Shown piece by piece: positions 9,611 through 18,897 of a DNA stretch of 64,000 nucleotides. Made by a program: the position numbers and the translations under genes. Where the stretch lies: the NCBI GenBank assembly GCA_020831965.1, contig JAFIFP010000007.1, positions 310,001 through 374,000 on the forward strand. The letters run 5' to 3'. Position 1 is the stretch's first letter, and each line of letters begins with the position of its first letter. The notes beneath the pieces were generated by a model that had not been told where the DNA came from, made no database searches, and saw only the letters and a list, made by a program, of their open reading frames with translations. Source of the DNA: Idiomarina sp. (GTDB taxonomy: Bacteria; Pseudomonadota; Gammaproteobacteria; Enterobacterales; Alteromonadaceae).

Positions 9611-11635
9611 TTAACTTGCTCGGCGTAACAGGTCAATAAAATCTAGGGTGATAAGCAAGGTCTCAGAAAGATACGGATCGGACTCCTGAAACTCGCTTGG
9701 AACATCATCCCAACTTTCAACTGTTTCTTTCCCAGCTCTTTTCAGACGTTCGTTAGCGCGCTGAAGTCTGCGCATACGGTCGCGCTCTGATTCCGCTTCT
9801 CGATCTGCCCTTACCAAGCTGACATAGTCACGCTCTTGGTACTCGCGATAACGTTCAATGTCCTCAAAAATGTAGGCAAACTCTGGATTCGCAGCAATTC
9901 GTGATTGATGTTGCTCGCTTAATGACTCAAGCAGTGTGCCATTAATGTTACCTAATCGTGTGAAATCTACTGCTTCAATCTGATCCCAGGGCAACGCATT
10001 TTCTGCACGGCTCTCACCAAAGTCTTCTGGATTGACTGGTGTTGGGTAAGCAATATCTGGTATCACACCGCGATGCTGCGTACTACCACCGTCGATACGA
10101 TAGAACTTCGCAATAGTGTACTGCACACTTCCCATCGGCTTTGGATAGAAGTCAAAACGACGTTGTAGACCACGATGTTGCTGCACTGTGCCCTTACCAA
10201 AGGTTTGTTCTCCGACAATCAATGCACGACCATAGTCTTGGAGTGCAGCAGCAAATATCTCAGAGGCAGATGCGCTGAAGCGATCAACAAGTACAACGAG
10301 TGGACCATCGTAATGAGTTTTGGGGTCTGGATCACGGCTCACATCAATACGACCGCTACTATCCCTTACTTGAACAATAGGGCCCGACGGAATAAACAAC
10401 CCTGTCAGGTAAATAGACTCATTGAGTGCTCCACCACCATTGCCACGAAGGTCGATTACTAATCCTTCAACATCATGACTAGGTAATTCTTCCAGCAAAG
10501 TTTTTACGTCACCGGTAAGGTCGTTATAGAAACTCGGAATGGCGATCACGCCAACCCGACGGTCATCGTCCATCGTTTCAACGCTTAATTTGGCTTCACG
10601 ATCTTCTAGACGTACTTGTTCACGGGTAATTTCAACAGTCTGAGGTGACCCGCCCGAGCCTTGACTTTCACGCAATACTTGCAGACGAACAACACTTCCT
10701 TTAGGTCCTGTAATCAGCTCCACTACATCATCGAGACGCCAACCAATTACGTCAACAAACTCTTGATCTCCTTGCGCAACCGCAATAATTCGGTCATTAG
10801 GATTTAGTTCACCTGAGCGCTCCGCAGGTCCACCAGGAACTAAGCTGCGGATGACGGTGTAATCATATTCGGCTTGCAACACTGCACCGATGCCCTCAAG
10901 AGACAAGTTCATGTTTTGTTGGAAGCGCTCTGCATTTCTTGGTGACAGATAGCTGGTATGAGCATCAACGCTGCGCGCAAATGCATTCATTACTGCTTGA
11001 AATGCGTCTTCGCTCTGTGTTTGCGTGAGACGTTGAATTGCAGTTTGATAGCGGCGCGTCAGGTTTTCCCGAATTTCCTCGTCGCTACGCCCCGCCATCG
11101 CCAAGTTTAAAGCATCGCTACGAACACGTTGCTCCCAAATGGCATCGAGTTCATCCGAAGCTGTCGCCCACGGGGACTCCGATCGGTCAAAATAGTACCG
11201 CTCTCCGTCGCGATCAAAGTCGAAGTCACGCTCAAGAATTTTGAGCGCGTAGGCATAACGCTCATAGCGTCGCTGTAACTGCTTTTGATAAATGGCAAAA
11301 GGAACACTCAATTCACCACCGGTTAAAAGCTTATGAAAATTCTCGCGATGCTCCACATGCTCGTCGTAGTCCGACTGCAGCATAAACATTCGGTTGTAAT
11401 CCAGTTGCTCGAAGAGACGGTCAAAGATTTGCTTTCCCATGGCCTCGTTCAGTTCAACGCGACCATAATGGTAACGGGTAAAAAACGCTCCGATTCGGCG
11501 ACTGGCAGTCACTTGCTGAGACTCTGCCGAAACAGTTGGGATATCTTCTAATTTATACTGCGGCTCAGCAGCTTGTGCGCTCGGAAACAAGAGCGTTGCT
11601 GCGACGATTCCTGGAATAACCCATTGTTTAAACAT
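9611..11635 (-). CDS. prc: Carboxy-terminal processing protease (tail-specific protease, S41)
   Basis: A periplasmic serine protease that trims or degrades proteins from their C-terminus, including cell-wall and ssrA-tagged substrates. At 674 residues it has the usual Prc length. It starts with a signal peptide ending near SAQAAEP, then a helical N-terminal domain, a PDZ domain (GIGAVLQAEYDYTVIRSLVP region) and the S41 catalytic domain. The catalytic serine sits in DRFSASASEIFAAALQDYG and the lysine in VGEQTFGKGTVQ. The DUF3340-type C-terminal region is present. It is 11 bp downstream of proQ, the order also seen in E. coli. Confidence 0.96.
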   Translation of the reverse strand: MFKQWVIPGIVAATLLFPSAQAAEPQYKLEDIPTVSAESQQVTASRRIGAFFTRYHYGRVELNEAMGKQIFDRLFEQLDYNRMFMLQSDYDEHVEHRENFHKLLTGGELSVPFAIYQKQLQRRYERYAYALKILERDFDFDRDGERYYFDRSESPWATASDELDAIWEQRVRSDALNLAMAGRSDEEIRENLTRRYQTAIQRLTQTQSEDAFQAVMNAFARSVDAHTSYLSPRNAERFQQNMNLSLEGIGAVLQAEYDYTVIRSLVPGGPAERSGELNPNDRIIAVAQGDQEFVDVIGWRLDDVVELITGPKGSVVRLQVLRESQGSGGSPQTVEITREQVRLEDREAKLSVETMDDDRRVGVIAIPSFYNDLTGDVKTLLEELPSHDVEGLVIDLRGNGGGALNESIYLTGLFIPSGPIVQVRDSSGRIDVSRDPDPKTHYDGPLVVLVDRFSASASEIFAAALQDYGRALIVGEQTFGKGTVQQHRGLQRRFDFYPKPMGSVQYTIAKFYRIDGGSTQHRGVIPDIAYPTPVNPEDFGESRAENALPWDQIEAVDFTRLGNINGTLLESLSEQHQSRIAANPEFAYIFEDIERYREYQERDYVSLVRADREAESERDRMRRLQRANERLKRAGKETVESWDDVPSEFQESDPYLSETLLITLDFIDLLRRAS

Positions 11636-11646
11636 TCATACTCCCA

Positions 11647-12306
11647 TCAGACATGATGAAGTTCAGACATAGGTACCTTCAATGTCATACCTGTATCTAA
11701 CTGAACTTGCGCTTCAGTCTTATCAATCGTTGTCACCGTGGCAATCACGGGTGACTTACCAAGCTTTACACTCACGCGTTGGCCGATCTTCAAAGCTTTC
11801 GGATCAACCATTTCTTTCATGCTCACTTTCGGCTCTTCAGTCTTTACCGCTGATTTCGGTTTGACAGGTTTAGCACGTGGTTTGTTCACATTACTTTTAG
11901 GTTTACGCGGTGCTGCCTTGGGTGGATTTTTGTCTTTACGTTCCTTTTGCGCTCTTTCTCTAGAAGCTTGTAAAGTCTCCTGCGCATGTTGTTCATGGTC
12001 CGCTTCAACAATACCCGCTTCTTTGCCGTCTAAATCGACTCGAGCCACACCCGCTTTTACTGAACGCAAGTAACGCCAAGAACTTGTGTATTGGCGCAAG
12101 GCAGTACGTAAACGTGTTTTACTCACTTTCTCGTCATCCGCAAGGCGGCTGGCTAGATCGTCAAAAATGCCAATTTTTAAAGGGTGCGCATCACCATCCG
12201 TAGAAAAGCATGCCGGAAAACACTCAGCCAAATAGGTAATGACCGCTTTGCTGTTGGTCAGCCGTTCTGGCTGGTTGCTTACTTCTTCGATACTATTATT
12301 CGTCAC
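11647..12306 (-). CDS. proQ: RNA chaperone ProQ (FinO-like domain)
   Basis: An RNA-binding protein that stabilises and matches sRNAs and mRNA 3' ends. The N-terminal FinO-like domain (about residues 15-120; LAECFPACF, KIGIFDDL, LRTALRQYTSSWRYL) is followed by a Lys/Pro/Ala-rich linker. A C-terminal Tudor-like domain (KIGQRVSVKLGKSPVIATVT) ends the protein. Length fits ProQ. I chose the GTG at 12306 because AGGAG (complement of 12314-12318) is 7 nt upstream. The ATG at 12312 would be only one base from that site. The start overlaps the end of the upstream small gene, and prc follows directly. Confidence 0.93.
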   Translation of the reverse strand: MTNNSIEEVSNQPERLTNSKAVITYLAECFPACFSTDGDAHPLKIGIFDDLASRLADDEKVSKTRLRTALRQYTSSWRYLRSVKAGVARVDLDGKEAGIVEADHEQHAQETLQASRERAQKERKDKNPPKAAPRKPKSNVNKPRAKPVKPKSAVKTEEPKVSMKEMVDPKALKIGQRVSVKLGKSPVIATVTTIDKTEAQVQLDTGMTLKVPMSELHHV

Positions 12307-12589
12307 CGTCATGCTCCTGCTCTATGCGACGTATTAACTGTTGGACATGATCGCCCAATTCATCTAAATCTGCTTCAACTAGGGCGGGCTCTCGAACCCA
12401 ATTCGCACTTAGTTCTACAATAAGCTGTTCAGCGCGTTCCGCCGTCCAATAATCGCTTTCCTGCATAGCCTCTGCTGCGCTATACAAAAGTCCATTGAAC
12501 TGATCGGCTGCATGCTCCGCCTCTTCTTCGAACGATTCCATATCTGCTGCCGTGACTAAATAGGGTCGAACGTCGAATTCAAATATCAT
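12296..12589 (-). CDS. Small acidic protein of unknown function between msrC and proQ
   Basis: A 97-residue very acidic, probably all-helical protein rich in Glu, Asp and Ala, with no cysteine, signal peptide or membrane segment. I do not recognise the family. The ATG at 12589 overlaps the msrC stop as ATGA, and its end overlaps the proQ start, so it is translationally coupled on both sides. An alternative start at 12601 exists but lies inside msrC. Position within a tight operon supports a real gene. A link to ProQ or RNA metabolism is only inferred from location. Confidence 0.72.
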   Translation of the reverse strand: MIFEFDVRPYLVTAADMESFEEEAEHAADQFNGLLYSAAEAMQESDYWTAERAEQLIVELSANWVREPALVEADLDELGDHVQQLIRRIEQEHDGDE

Positions 12590-13080
12590 ACTTGGTCCCA
12601 ATGCAGCGACTCTAAAACCGGCAACAAGTTTTCGATACCTTGTTTATCTGTCTCTTTAAAGCGCGCTGGGTGTGGGCTATCAATGTCTAAGACTGCAATA
12701 ACCTCTCCCTCAAACCGAATCGGCACCACGAGCTCAGACTCGCTTGCTGAATCACAAGCAATATGCCCCGGAAACGCATGAACATCATCAACCCATTGAG
12801 TTTCGCCGGTAGCCACCGCTGTACCGCAAACTCCCTTCCCAATCGGAATGCGCACACAGGCAACTTTACCCTGAAAAGGACCTAAAACTAATTCGCCATT
12901 CTTCATAAGATAAAAGCCTAGCCAATTGAGATGAGGTAACTGGTCGAATAAGACCGCACTGATGTTAGCGAGGTTAGCAATTAAATCGGGTTCGCCTTCG
13001 GTCACTGCTGCAAGCTGCTGCTTAAGCAGCGCGTAGTGTTCTGCTGTACCTATTTCACCACTTGTTGAAATATCAAACAC
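12586..13080 (-). CDS. msrC: Free methionine-(R)-sulfoxide reductase (GAF domain)
   Basis: This cytoplasmic enzyme reduces free L-methionine-R-sulfoxide. The roughly 164-residue protein is a single GAF domain with the family motifs LNWLGFYLM, LGPFQGKVACVRIP, GKGVCGTA and FPGHIACDS. The three cysteines used in catalysis and disulfide exchange are present, as in E. coli YebR. I start it at the GTG at 13080, which has AGGAG 10 nt upstream and lies 4 nt after the yeaC-like stop. A longer frame to 13167 would overlap yeaC by 83 bp and adds residues with no family match. The overlapping stop and start with the next gene suggest an operon. Confidence 0.92.
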   Translation of the reverse strand: MFDISTSGEIGTAEHYALLKQQLAAVTEGEPDLIANLANISAVLFDQLPHLNWLGFYLMKNGELVLGPFQGKVACVRIPIGKGVCGTAVATGETQWVDDVHAFPGHIACDSASESELVVPIRFEGEVIAVLDIDSPHPARFKETDKQGIENLLPVLESLHWDQV

Positions 13081-13084
13081 GCGA

Positions 13085-13393
13085 TTACTGCTCCTGATCG
13101 GTATTGATAGAAAATCTGGCGATGGTGTCTTCCGAACCGAGTGAAGCACGCTGACGCAACTCTTCACGCATGTCGCGTTTAGTTTTCACGACAAGATCAC
13201 CGTTCTTATTAATGGAGAAGTGCTCAGACTGGTCTAGGCGCTTGGCTTGATAAAGCATCACGAGCTGCATTGCATTCTCACGCTGCGCATCAGTGAGCTT
13301 CTGACCATCGGGCCAGCGACCTGTTTCCACAGCTTCTCGCATGCGTTCATAGATTTCTGGGCTCATGGCCCGAAGTACGTCGTCGTACTGCAT
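13085..13393 (-). CDS. YeaC-like DUF1315 family protein
   Basis: A 102-residue cytoplasmic protein matching the DUF1315/YeaC family. Motifs are MSPEIYERMREAVETGRWPDG, LTDAQRENAMQLVMLYQAK and EHFSINKNGDLVVKTKRDMREEL. The molecular function is not known. It is the second gene of the minus-strand operon running to prc, 10 bp after the zinc-ribbon gene. Its stop overlaps the msrC ribosome site. Confidence 0.85.
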   Translation of the reverse strand: MQYDDVLRAMSPEIYERMREAVETGRWPDGQKLTDAQRENAMQLVMLYQAKRLDQSEHFSINKNGDLVVKTKRDMREELRQRASLGSEDTIARFSINTDQEQ

Positions 13394-13403
13394 AAGTTAA
13401 CTT

Positions 13404-13739
13404 CTAACGCTGTCGCTTTAAAATAAAAATTCGTCCGCGGGTGATGGCATACCAAATGAAACTCACACCTGCGACGGAAGGCGCGATTACAGTAGAGATA
13501 TGGCTCGTCCACCCTTCTCCGCCCCAATCATAAAAGGTACCGCCTAAGCCCGCAATGAATAAAAGCAGCGCAACCATCTGTTGCGTAATCAACGCATTAA
13601 GGCGGTCCGCGCGCTTCAAAGCAGCCTGTTGCGCTAAACTATCGGTGTCATGGGCTCCAAGTAGGAAGCCGCAATGTTCACAGCTCGCAGCTTTGTCTGA
13701 CACTTTCTTACCACACCCGGGACAGCTAATAATAGCCAT
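13404..13739 (-). CDS. Zinc-ribbon small membrane protein
   Basis: A 111-residue protein with an N-terminal zinc ribbon (CPGCGKKVSDKAASCEHCG, two CxxC pairs spaced 12 residues) and a charged linker. Two hydrophobic segments follow, near residues 53-70 and 82-100, ending in a basic tail. It is probably an inner-membrane protein with the ribbon in the cytoplasm. Function is unknown; similar zinc-ribbon plus transmembrane proteins are common and uncharacterised. It is the first gene of the operon that includes yeaC, msrC, proQ and prc. Confidence 0.75.
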   Translation of the reverse strand: MAIISCPGCGKKVSDKAASCEHCGFLLGAHDTDSLAQQAALKRADRLNALITQQMVALLLFIAGLGGTFYDWGGEGWTSHISTVIAPSVAGVSFIWYAITRGRIFILKRQR

Positions 13740-14001
13740 TGAGTCTCTCCTGTTGTCGCCACTTCATCATGCGGCAACATTTAATTCTCAGATTCAAACT
13801 GCATAATAGCAGCCCTGCAGCTCGGGATCACGCGACAGGCAACGTCTGGCGTGTAAAATCCGTCCAATCGCCCTACGATCTCGACCAACAACTGTTGAAT
13901 GCGGCTAAGTAGCTTTGAATACGTAGAGCTTTTTATTCAACTGTGGCAGAGTATGCCAAATTACAAAACAACAAAACAGTAACAACTCAGGGGTCATTCA
14001 C

Positions 14002-15525
14002 ATGGAAGCTTTTGTCAGCACTGTGAACAGTATCATTTGGAGTCCGGCACTCGTATTTTTGTGTCTTGGCGCCGGTCTGTTCTATTCGATACTTACGCGC
14101 TTTGCGCAAGTTCGCCATTTCAAAGAAATGGTACGCCTATTGTTCAACTCATCTGAGTCTTCAAAAGGTATCTCATCGTTCCAAGCCTTAGCAGTCACAC
14201 TCTCTGGTCGCGTGGGCGTTGGTAATATCGCAGGTGTCGCTGCTGCAATAGGTTTTGGTGGTCCAGGTGCAGTGTTCTGGATGTGGGTTGTTGCGTTCCT
14301 TGGTGCAAGCACGGCTTATGCTGAATCAACCTTGGGTCAAATTTATAAAGAAGACGACAACGGCCAATACCGCGGTGGTCCGGCGTATTACTTCGAGAAA
14401 GCGCTCGGCCAAAAATGGCTAGGGATCCTATTCGCCGTCTCAGCAATTATTGCGTGCGGAATCTTCCTGCCAGGTATCCAAGCGAATGCAGTAGGCAACG
14501 CCGTCACTGTTGTCTTCGGTGAAGGCAATATGGTCACCACGGACTTCGGTGAAGTCGGCACCAATAAGCTCATTGCGCTTGCGATTATATTAATTGTGCT
14601 CGGTTTTATTATTTTCGGCGGCATTAAGCGTATCGCGCACTTCACGCAAATCGTTGTACCCTTTATGGCGATTGCTTACATCATTATGGCGCTTGTCATT
14701 GTGTTCTTGAACATTTCACAAGTGCCCGGGATATTTGCGCTCATAATCTCTGATGCCTTTACAGCCCAGGCCGGCTTTGGTGCTGCCATTGGTTGGGGGG
14801 TAAAACGTGGTATCTACTCGAATGAAGCTGGACAAGGCACAGGACCTCATGCATCGTCTGCCGCCGAAGTTGAGCACCCTTCCCAACAAGGCTTAGTACA
14901 AGCATTCTCTGTCTATGTAGATACGCTCTTCGTCTGTACCGCAACCGCCTTAATGATTCTGATCACTCAGCAGTACAATATTGTTGATGAAGTAAGCGGT
15001 AGCTTGATTCTGCAAAACATTGCTGCTGACACTGAAATTGCTTCGCCAGCATTTACGCAGATGGCTTTGAATAGTGTCTTTGGTAACTTTGGCCAAGGCT
15101 TCGTCGGGGTCGCAATATTCTTCTTCGCATTCACAACCATTCTCGCCTACTACTACATCGCCGAAACGAACGTGGCCTATCTCGCCCGGTACTTTAAAAG
15201 TCAGTCGTCGCTGTTCTGGGTCAAGATCGTTATTATGTTCATGGTCGCTTACGGTACCGTAAATAACTCTGGATACATCTGGAATCTCGGTGATATAGGG
15301 GTTGGGCTGATGGCTTGGATTAACATTTTGGGGATCCTCGCTATCTTCTTCGTCGCCAAGCCAGCCATCATGTGCTTACACGACTATGAAGCGCAGAAGA
15401 AAGCGGGTGGCGTAATTACCTTCGATCCTCAGAAACTCGGTATTCAAAAAGCAGAGTTCTGGGAAAAACGTCTGGCCAAGCAACGGGCCGACGAGGCAGC
15501 AAAAGCTTCGAAGCCTGCAGAGTAA
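14002..15525 (+). CDS. Alanine/glycine:cation symporter (AGCS family)
   Basis: A 507-residue inner-membrane Na+-coupled importer for alanine or glycine. Family signatures include ALAVTLSGRVGVGNIAGVAA, the GGPGAVFWMWVVAFLGAST segment, GGPAYYFEKALG and GWGVKRGIYSNEAGQGTGPHA. About 10-11 hydrophobic segments and a charged cytoplasmic C-terminal tail are visible. An AGGGG ribosome site precedes the ATG. The 262-bp gap upstream, divergent from the zinc-ribbon gene, should hold its promoter. A strong terminator follows, so the gene is monocistronic. Confidence 0.93.
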   Translation: MEAFVSTVNSIIWSPALVFLCLGAGLFYSILTRFAQVRHFKEMVRLLFNSSESSKGISSFQALAVTLSGRVGVGNIAGVAAAIGFGGPGAVFWMWVVAFLGASTAYAESTLGQIYKEDDNGQYRGGPAYYFEKALGQKWLGILFAVSAIIACGIFLPGIQANAVGNAVTVVFGEGNMVTTDFGEVGTNKLIALAIILIVLGFIIFGGIKRIAHFTQIVVPFMAIAYIIMALVIVFLNISQVPGIFALIISDAFTAQAGFGAAIGWGVKRGIYSNEAGQGTGPHASSAAEVEHPSQQGLVQAFSVYVDTLFVCTATALMILITQQYNIVDEVSGSLILQNIAADTEIASPAFTQMALNSVFGNFGQGFVGVAIFFFAFTTILAYYYIAETNVAYLARYFKSQSSLFWVKIVIMFMVAYGTVNNSGYIWNLGDIGVGLMAWINILGILAIFFVAKPAIMCLHDYEAQKKAGGVITFDPQKLGIQKAEFWEKRLAKQRADEAAKASKPAE

Positions 15526-15541
15526 TTTAATGGATACAAAC

Positions 15542-15577
15542 AAAAACGCCGTCTAACAATTAGACGGCGTTTTTTTA
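15542..15577 (+). terminator. Strong terminator after the alanine symporter, probably bidirectional
   Basis: A GC-rich stem (aacgccgtcta with tagacggcgtt) with a short AT loop is flanked by A-run and T-run, so it can stop transcription of the symporter gene (+) and of the convergent carboxypeptidase gene (-). Confidence 0.92.
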
Positions 15578-15598
15578 TGCCCGCGGGTCCCCTGAGGA

Positions 15599-16726
15599 TT
15601 AACGCAGCATCGGTAAGACATCTAAGACAGCTTTCAACGTGTCTCGGCCAAACTGGCGTGAGCGGCTGTCTGACCAGCCCTGATAGGGATCAGGAAGGTC
15701 ATCATTGTCTTTGAAAGGCATTTCAATCGTGAACGCAAGACAGTTGAAGCGCTCACCCACGGCGGCAGAGGCCACGGTTAGGTTTGCTGTACCCGGCGCA
15801 TCGCGCTCATAACCATGAGTCACCTGGAACTCAGGAGTTGCTGCTAAATACGCAGTACGAAAGGCTTCTTCAAGTTGTTCATGGCGCTTATCGTACGAAG
15901 GAATTCCCTCACAGCCCGCGATAAAGTTGTATGGGATAGCCTCATCGCCATGCACGTCGAGAAAGCAATCTACTCCAACTTCATTCATTTTACGCAATAC
16001 ATGAAACACTTCAGGACTGCGCTCAAGGCTTGGTTCTGCCCACTCTCGGTTAAGGTTGACGCCAATCGCATTGGTTCGCAAATGCCCGCGCACACTGCCG
16101 TCAGGATTCATATTCGGTACAATATAAAACAGAGCTTGTTCAAGTAATTGACGAGAAACCGGCTCATCCTCGTTCAACAAATGCTCGAGTAGCCCCTCGA
16201 TAAACCACTCAGCCATAGTTTCACCGGGATGCTGGCGAGCAGTAACCCATATGTTCCGCTTCCCTTCCGCTGGCTCACCTACCACGAGTAATGACATCTC
16301 ACGACCATCAAGAGTCTCACCTAAATGTTCCTGTCGGACCCAAGCAGACTGTTGCGCCCACTGCAGCAAATCTTGATGCCGTTCCCAGCTATAAGGCGCA
16401 AAATAAGCGAAGTATACTGACTCTTGCTCAGGGGTATGTCGAATCACTAATTCACTACCATTGAACTCTGTTGGCACCCGGAACCAGTGCTCACGGTCGT
16501 AACTGGCAACAGCCTGGTAGTTCTCCCAACCTTTGGGATATGCGGCTCCTGCAACATCCTTAATGGTGAGCACATGCTCTTCTTGGTGTGCAGAGACCAG
16601 CTTGAAATGGAACCATTGAAAGAACTCTGAATTTGTATCGGGACGAATTTTCAACTCAATTGCGTTTGGAGATTCGACGGACAACACTTCAATGTTGCCG
16701 CTATCGAAAGCACTTGTGATGTACAT
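15599..16726 (-). CDS. M14-family zinc carboxypeptidase (cytosolic-type with N-terminal beta-sandwich)
   Basis: A 375-residue metallocarboxypeptidase of the M14 subfamily that includes cytosolic carboxypeptidase-like proteins. The N-terminal 120 residues form the beta-rich domain typical of that branch. The catalytic part has the zinc ligands in TARQHPGETMAEW (His and Glu) and FLDVHGDEAIPYN (His), and a candidate catalytic Glu in FTIEMPFKDN. No signal peptide is seen, so it acts in the cytoplasm. The substrate is not predictable. It is convergent with the symporter gene and is separated from the upstream gap gene by a stem-loop. Confidence 0.9.
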   Translation of the reverse strand: MYITSAFDSGNIEVLSVESPNAIELKIRPDTNSEFFQWFHFKLVSAHQEEHVLTIKDVAGAAYPKGWENYQAVASYDREHWFRVPTEFNGSELVIRHTPEQESVYFAYFAPYSWERHQDLLQWAQQSAWVRQEHLGETLDGREMSLLVVGEPAEGKRNIWVTARQHPGETMAEWFIEGLLEHLLNEDEPVSRQLLEQALFYIVPNMNPDGSVRGHLRTNAIGVNLNREWAEPSLERSPEVFHVLRKMNEVGVDCFLDVHGDEAIPYNFIAGCEGIPSYDKRHEQLEEAFRTAYLAATPEFQVTHGYERDAPGTANLTVASAAVGERFNCLAFTIEMPFKDNDDLPDPYQGWSDSRSRQFGRDTLKAVLDVLPMLR

Positions 16727-16740
16727 AGACCGCTCCTAAA

Positions 16741-16768
16741 GTGAAGAAGCGCCCTGAGGCGCTTCTTC
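16741..16768 (-). terminator. Stem-loop terminator after gap
   Basis: An exact 11-bp stem (16743-16753 with 16758-16768) has a CTGA loop. On the minus strand the stem ends in a T-rich stretch but lacks a perfect T-run. It lies 16 bp after the gap stop and just before the carboxypeptidase start. Confidence 0.7.
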
Positions 16769-16783
16769 AATAACTAAAAACTA

Positions 16784-18232
16784 TTACAACGGTAAGGTGA
16801 GTACTTTAAAGCCAGCCATGTCTTGAACACAGCGAAGCACCTGACAACTGTAGCCGAATTCATTGTCGTACCAAACGTAAAGTACTGCCCGGTCACCATC
16901 GACGATAGTCGCTTGTGAATCCACGATACCCGCATACCGACTGCCGACGAGATCTGAAGAAACGATCTCAGTTGAGGCGGTGTAATCAATTTGATTTTGC
17001 AGCTCGGAAAATAACGCAGCTTCACGCAAGAAATTGTTCAGCGACTCTTTATCCGTTGCTTCTTTCAGATTCAAATTCATGATTGCCATAGACACATTCG
17101 GTGTCGGCACACGAATTGCGTTACCTGTTAACAAGCCGGCTAATTCAGGTAATGCTTTCGCTACTGCTTTTGCGGCACCTGTTTCGGTCAGAACCATATT
17201 CAGTGGCGCTGAACGACCGCGACGGTCAGCTTTATGGAAGTTATCGATCAGGTTTTGGTCATTCGTGTAAGCATGGACTGTTTCTACATGACCATTACGA
17301 ATACCAAAGCGATCGTTCATCGCTTTCAGTACCGGCGTGATCGCATTGGTAGTGCAACTTGCAGCAGACAAGATTAAGTCGTCGGCAGTAATGTCTTTAT
17401 CGTTTACACCATGCACGATGTTCTTGATAGCGCCTTTCGCTGGGGCTGTAAGCAGAACTTTTTTAGTACCTTTTGACTTCAGGTGCAGACCAAGTCCTTC
17501 CTCATCTTTCCATATACCCGTGTTATCTACGATAATCGCGTCTTTAATGCCGTAAGCAGTGTAATCAATCTCGTCCGGTGAGTTCGCATAAATCACTTGG
17601 ATACGTGTACCGTTCGCCTTGATTGCATTGTTTTCGTGGTCGACTGTAATGGATCCATTAAATGGACCATGAACTGAGTCGCGACGCAGTAGGCTCGCTC
17701 GCTTCTCTAAATCGTTTCCCTTGCCTCCACGCACGACAATGGCGCGCAGACGAAGCTTATTGGTGCGACCATTACGCTCAATCATTAGACGCGCAAGTAA
17801 TCTCCCGATGCGACCAAAGCCATACAATACGACATCTTGTGGTTCCTGATCATCGGTGCGGCCAATGGCATCTGCAAGCTCTCGTTCGAGATACTGTTCA
17901 ATTGTTTCGTTGCCCTGTTTCTTGCCTTTGTGTAGATAACCGAAGGCCAGCTTACCAATGTCAACACGAGCACTTGAAATATCAATTTTCGAAAGCGCTT
18001 CTAAGAATGGAAAGCTTTCGCGTAAACGGAGTTTCTCACCCTCGTGCTGACGCACAAGCCGATGCGCTTTGATAATATCAATAGTTGAGCCAGCAATAAG
18101 GCTGCGACCATAGACTAGAATTTCAACACCTTTGGTCCGATACAAACGGCCAATCAGTGGTTGCATCAGCTCGGCATACTCTTGGCGTTCTTCCCAGCTT
18201 TGCAAGGTACGGTCGTTTTGGAGGTCTGTCAT
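16784..18232 (-). CDS. gap: Glyceraldehyde-3-phosphate dehydrogenase, long form
   Basis: The enzyme oxidises glyceraldehyde-3-phosphate with NAD(P)+ and phosphate in glycolysis or gluconeogenesis. At 482 residues it is about 145 longer than the usual 335-residue enzyme. The extension of about 130 residues is N-terminal and helical, as in the long GAPDH of marine gammaproteobacteria. The nucleotide fold starts at DVVLYGFGRIGRLLARLMIE. The catalytic cysteine is in SAASCTTNAITPV and the phosphate-binding loop in HAYTNDQNLIDN. The isoform role (glycolytic or gluconeogenic) is not decided by sequence. Confidence 0.94.
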   Translation of the reverse strand: MTDLQNDRTLQSWEERQEYAELMQPLIGRLYRTKGVEILVYGRSLIAGSTIDIIKAHRLVRQHEGEKLRLRESFPFLEALSKIDISSARVDIGKLAFGYLHKGKKQGNETIEQYLERELADAIGRTDDQEPQDVVLYGFGRIGRLLARLMIERNGRTNKLRLRAIVVRGGKGNDLEKRASLLRRDSVHGPFNGSITVDHENNAIKANGTRIQVIYANSPDEIDYTAYGIKDAIIVDNTGIWKDEEGLGLHLKSKGTKKVLLTAPAKGAIKNIVHGVNDKDITADDLILSAASCTTNAITPVLKAMNDRFGIRNGHVETVHAYTNDQNLIDNFHKADRRGRSAPLNMVLTETGAAKAVAKALPELAGLLTGNAIRVPTPNVSMAIMNLNLKEATDKESLNNFLREAALFSELQNQIDYTASTEIVSSDLVGSRYAGIVDSQATIVDGDRAVLYVWYDNEFGYSCQVLRCVQDMAGFKVLTLPL

Positions 18233-18416
18233 GAGGTTAAACCTTTACACGTAGTTTCAATAATCCGTTCTGAACATCGGCTACAGGTGCAGACGAAAGA
18301 GCAATGGCTGCAACACGAACCGGGCGAAAAACGCCCGCAATTGTACTTAAAAACAGCGGTTGCGGCTAGGGACAATCTATTGACCCACTGGCGAAGTTGT
18401 CCTGAATTCTTGCCGC

Positions 18417-18812
18417 TTACGCTTTTGGTTTAAAGATTAACGCGATCGAATTGACACAGTAACGCTGCCCCGTCGGCTCCGGCCCATCTGAAAACACATG
18501 TCCCAGATGCCCGCCACATTGTTTACAGATAATCTCTGTCCGCTGCATACCATGTGAATGGTCGGCTTGATAGATAACGTTGCCTGCGGCCGCTTGTGCA
18601 TAAAAACTTGGCCAGCCGCAGCCAGCATCAAATTTAGTGTTGCTAGAAAACAACCAAGCGTCACAGCCTTTGCAGTGATAATCACCTGGCCTTAACTCGT
18701 CGAGCAGCTCTCCGCTGAACGGCCTTTCAGTCCCTTTTTCTCGGAGTACGCGATATGCATCAGCCGTTAACAACTCTCGCCATTCTTGTTCTGTTTTTTC
18801 ATTCGTCATCAC
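18417..18812 (-). CDS. msrB: Peptide-methionine (R)-S-oxide reductase
   Basis: A cytoplasmic repair enzyme of 131 residues reducing methionine-R-sulfoxide in proteins. The structural zinc is held by two CxxC pairs (YHCKGCDAW and [14 protein letters not shown]). The catalytic cysteine is in RYCVNSIAL. Length and motifs are complete. It is divergent from pyruvate kinase and 184 bp upstream of gap on the same strand. With msrC nearby, the window holds two methionine-sulfoxide repair enzymes acting on different substrates. Confidence 0.96.
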   Translation of the reverse strand: MMTNEKTEQEWRELLTADAYRVLREKGTERPFSGELLDELRPGDYHCKGCDAWLFSSNTKFDAGCGWPSFYAQAAAGNVIYQADHSHGMQRTEIICKQCGGHLGHVFSDGPEPTGQRYCVNSIALIFKPKA

Positions 18813-18897
18813 TGCGTTACCGTCTTATTTATGTCATGCCATAACTGCTATTATGATAGCATTCTTCGATGATTTAATTTTTCAGAAGGTTCCTTCC

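Noticed and set aside
12586-13167. Longer msrC frame starting at 13167
   Set aside because: It would overlap yeaC by 83 bp and the added residues do not fit the GAF family; GTG 13080 has a good AGGAG site.
18233-18416. Possible sigma-70 promoter before gap (TACAAT-like box)
   Set aside because: No -35 element at a usable distance was found, so I could not support it.
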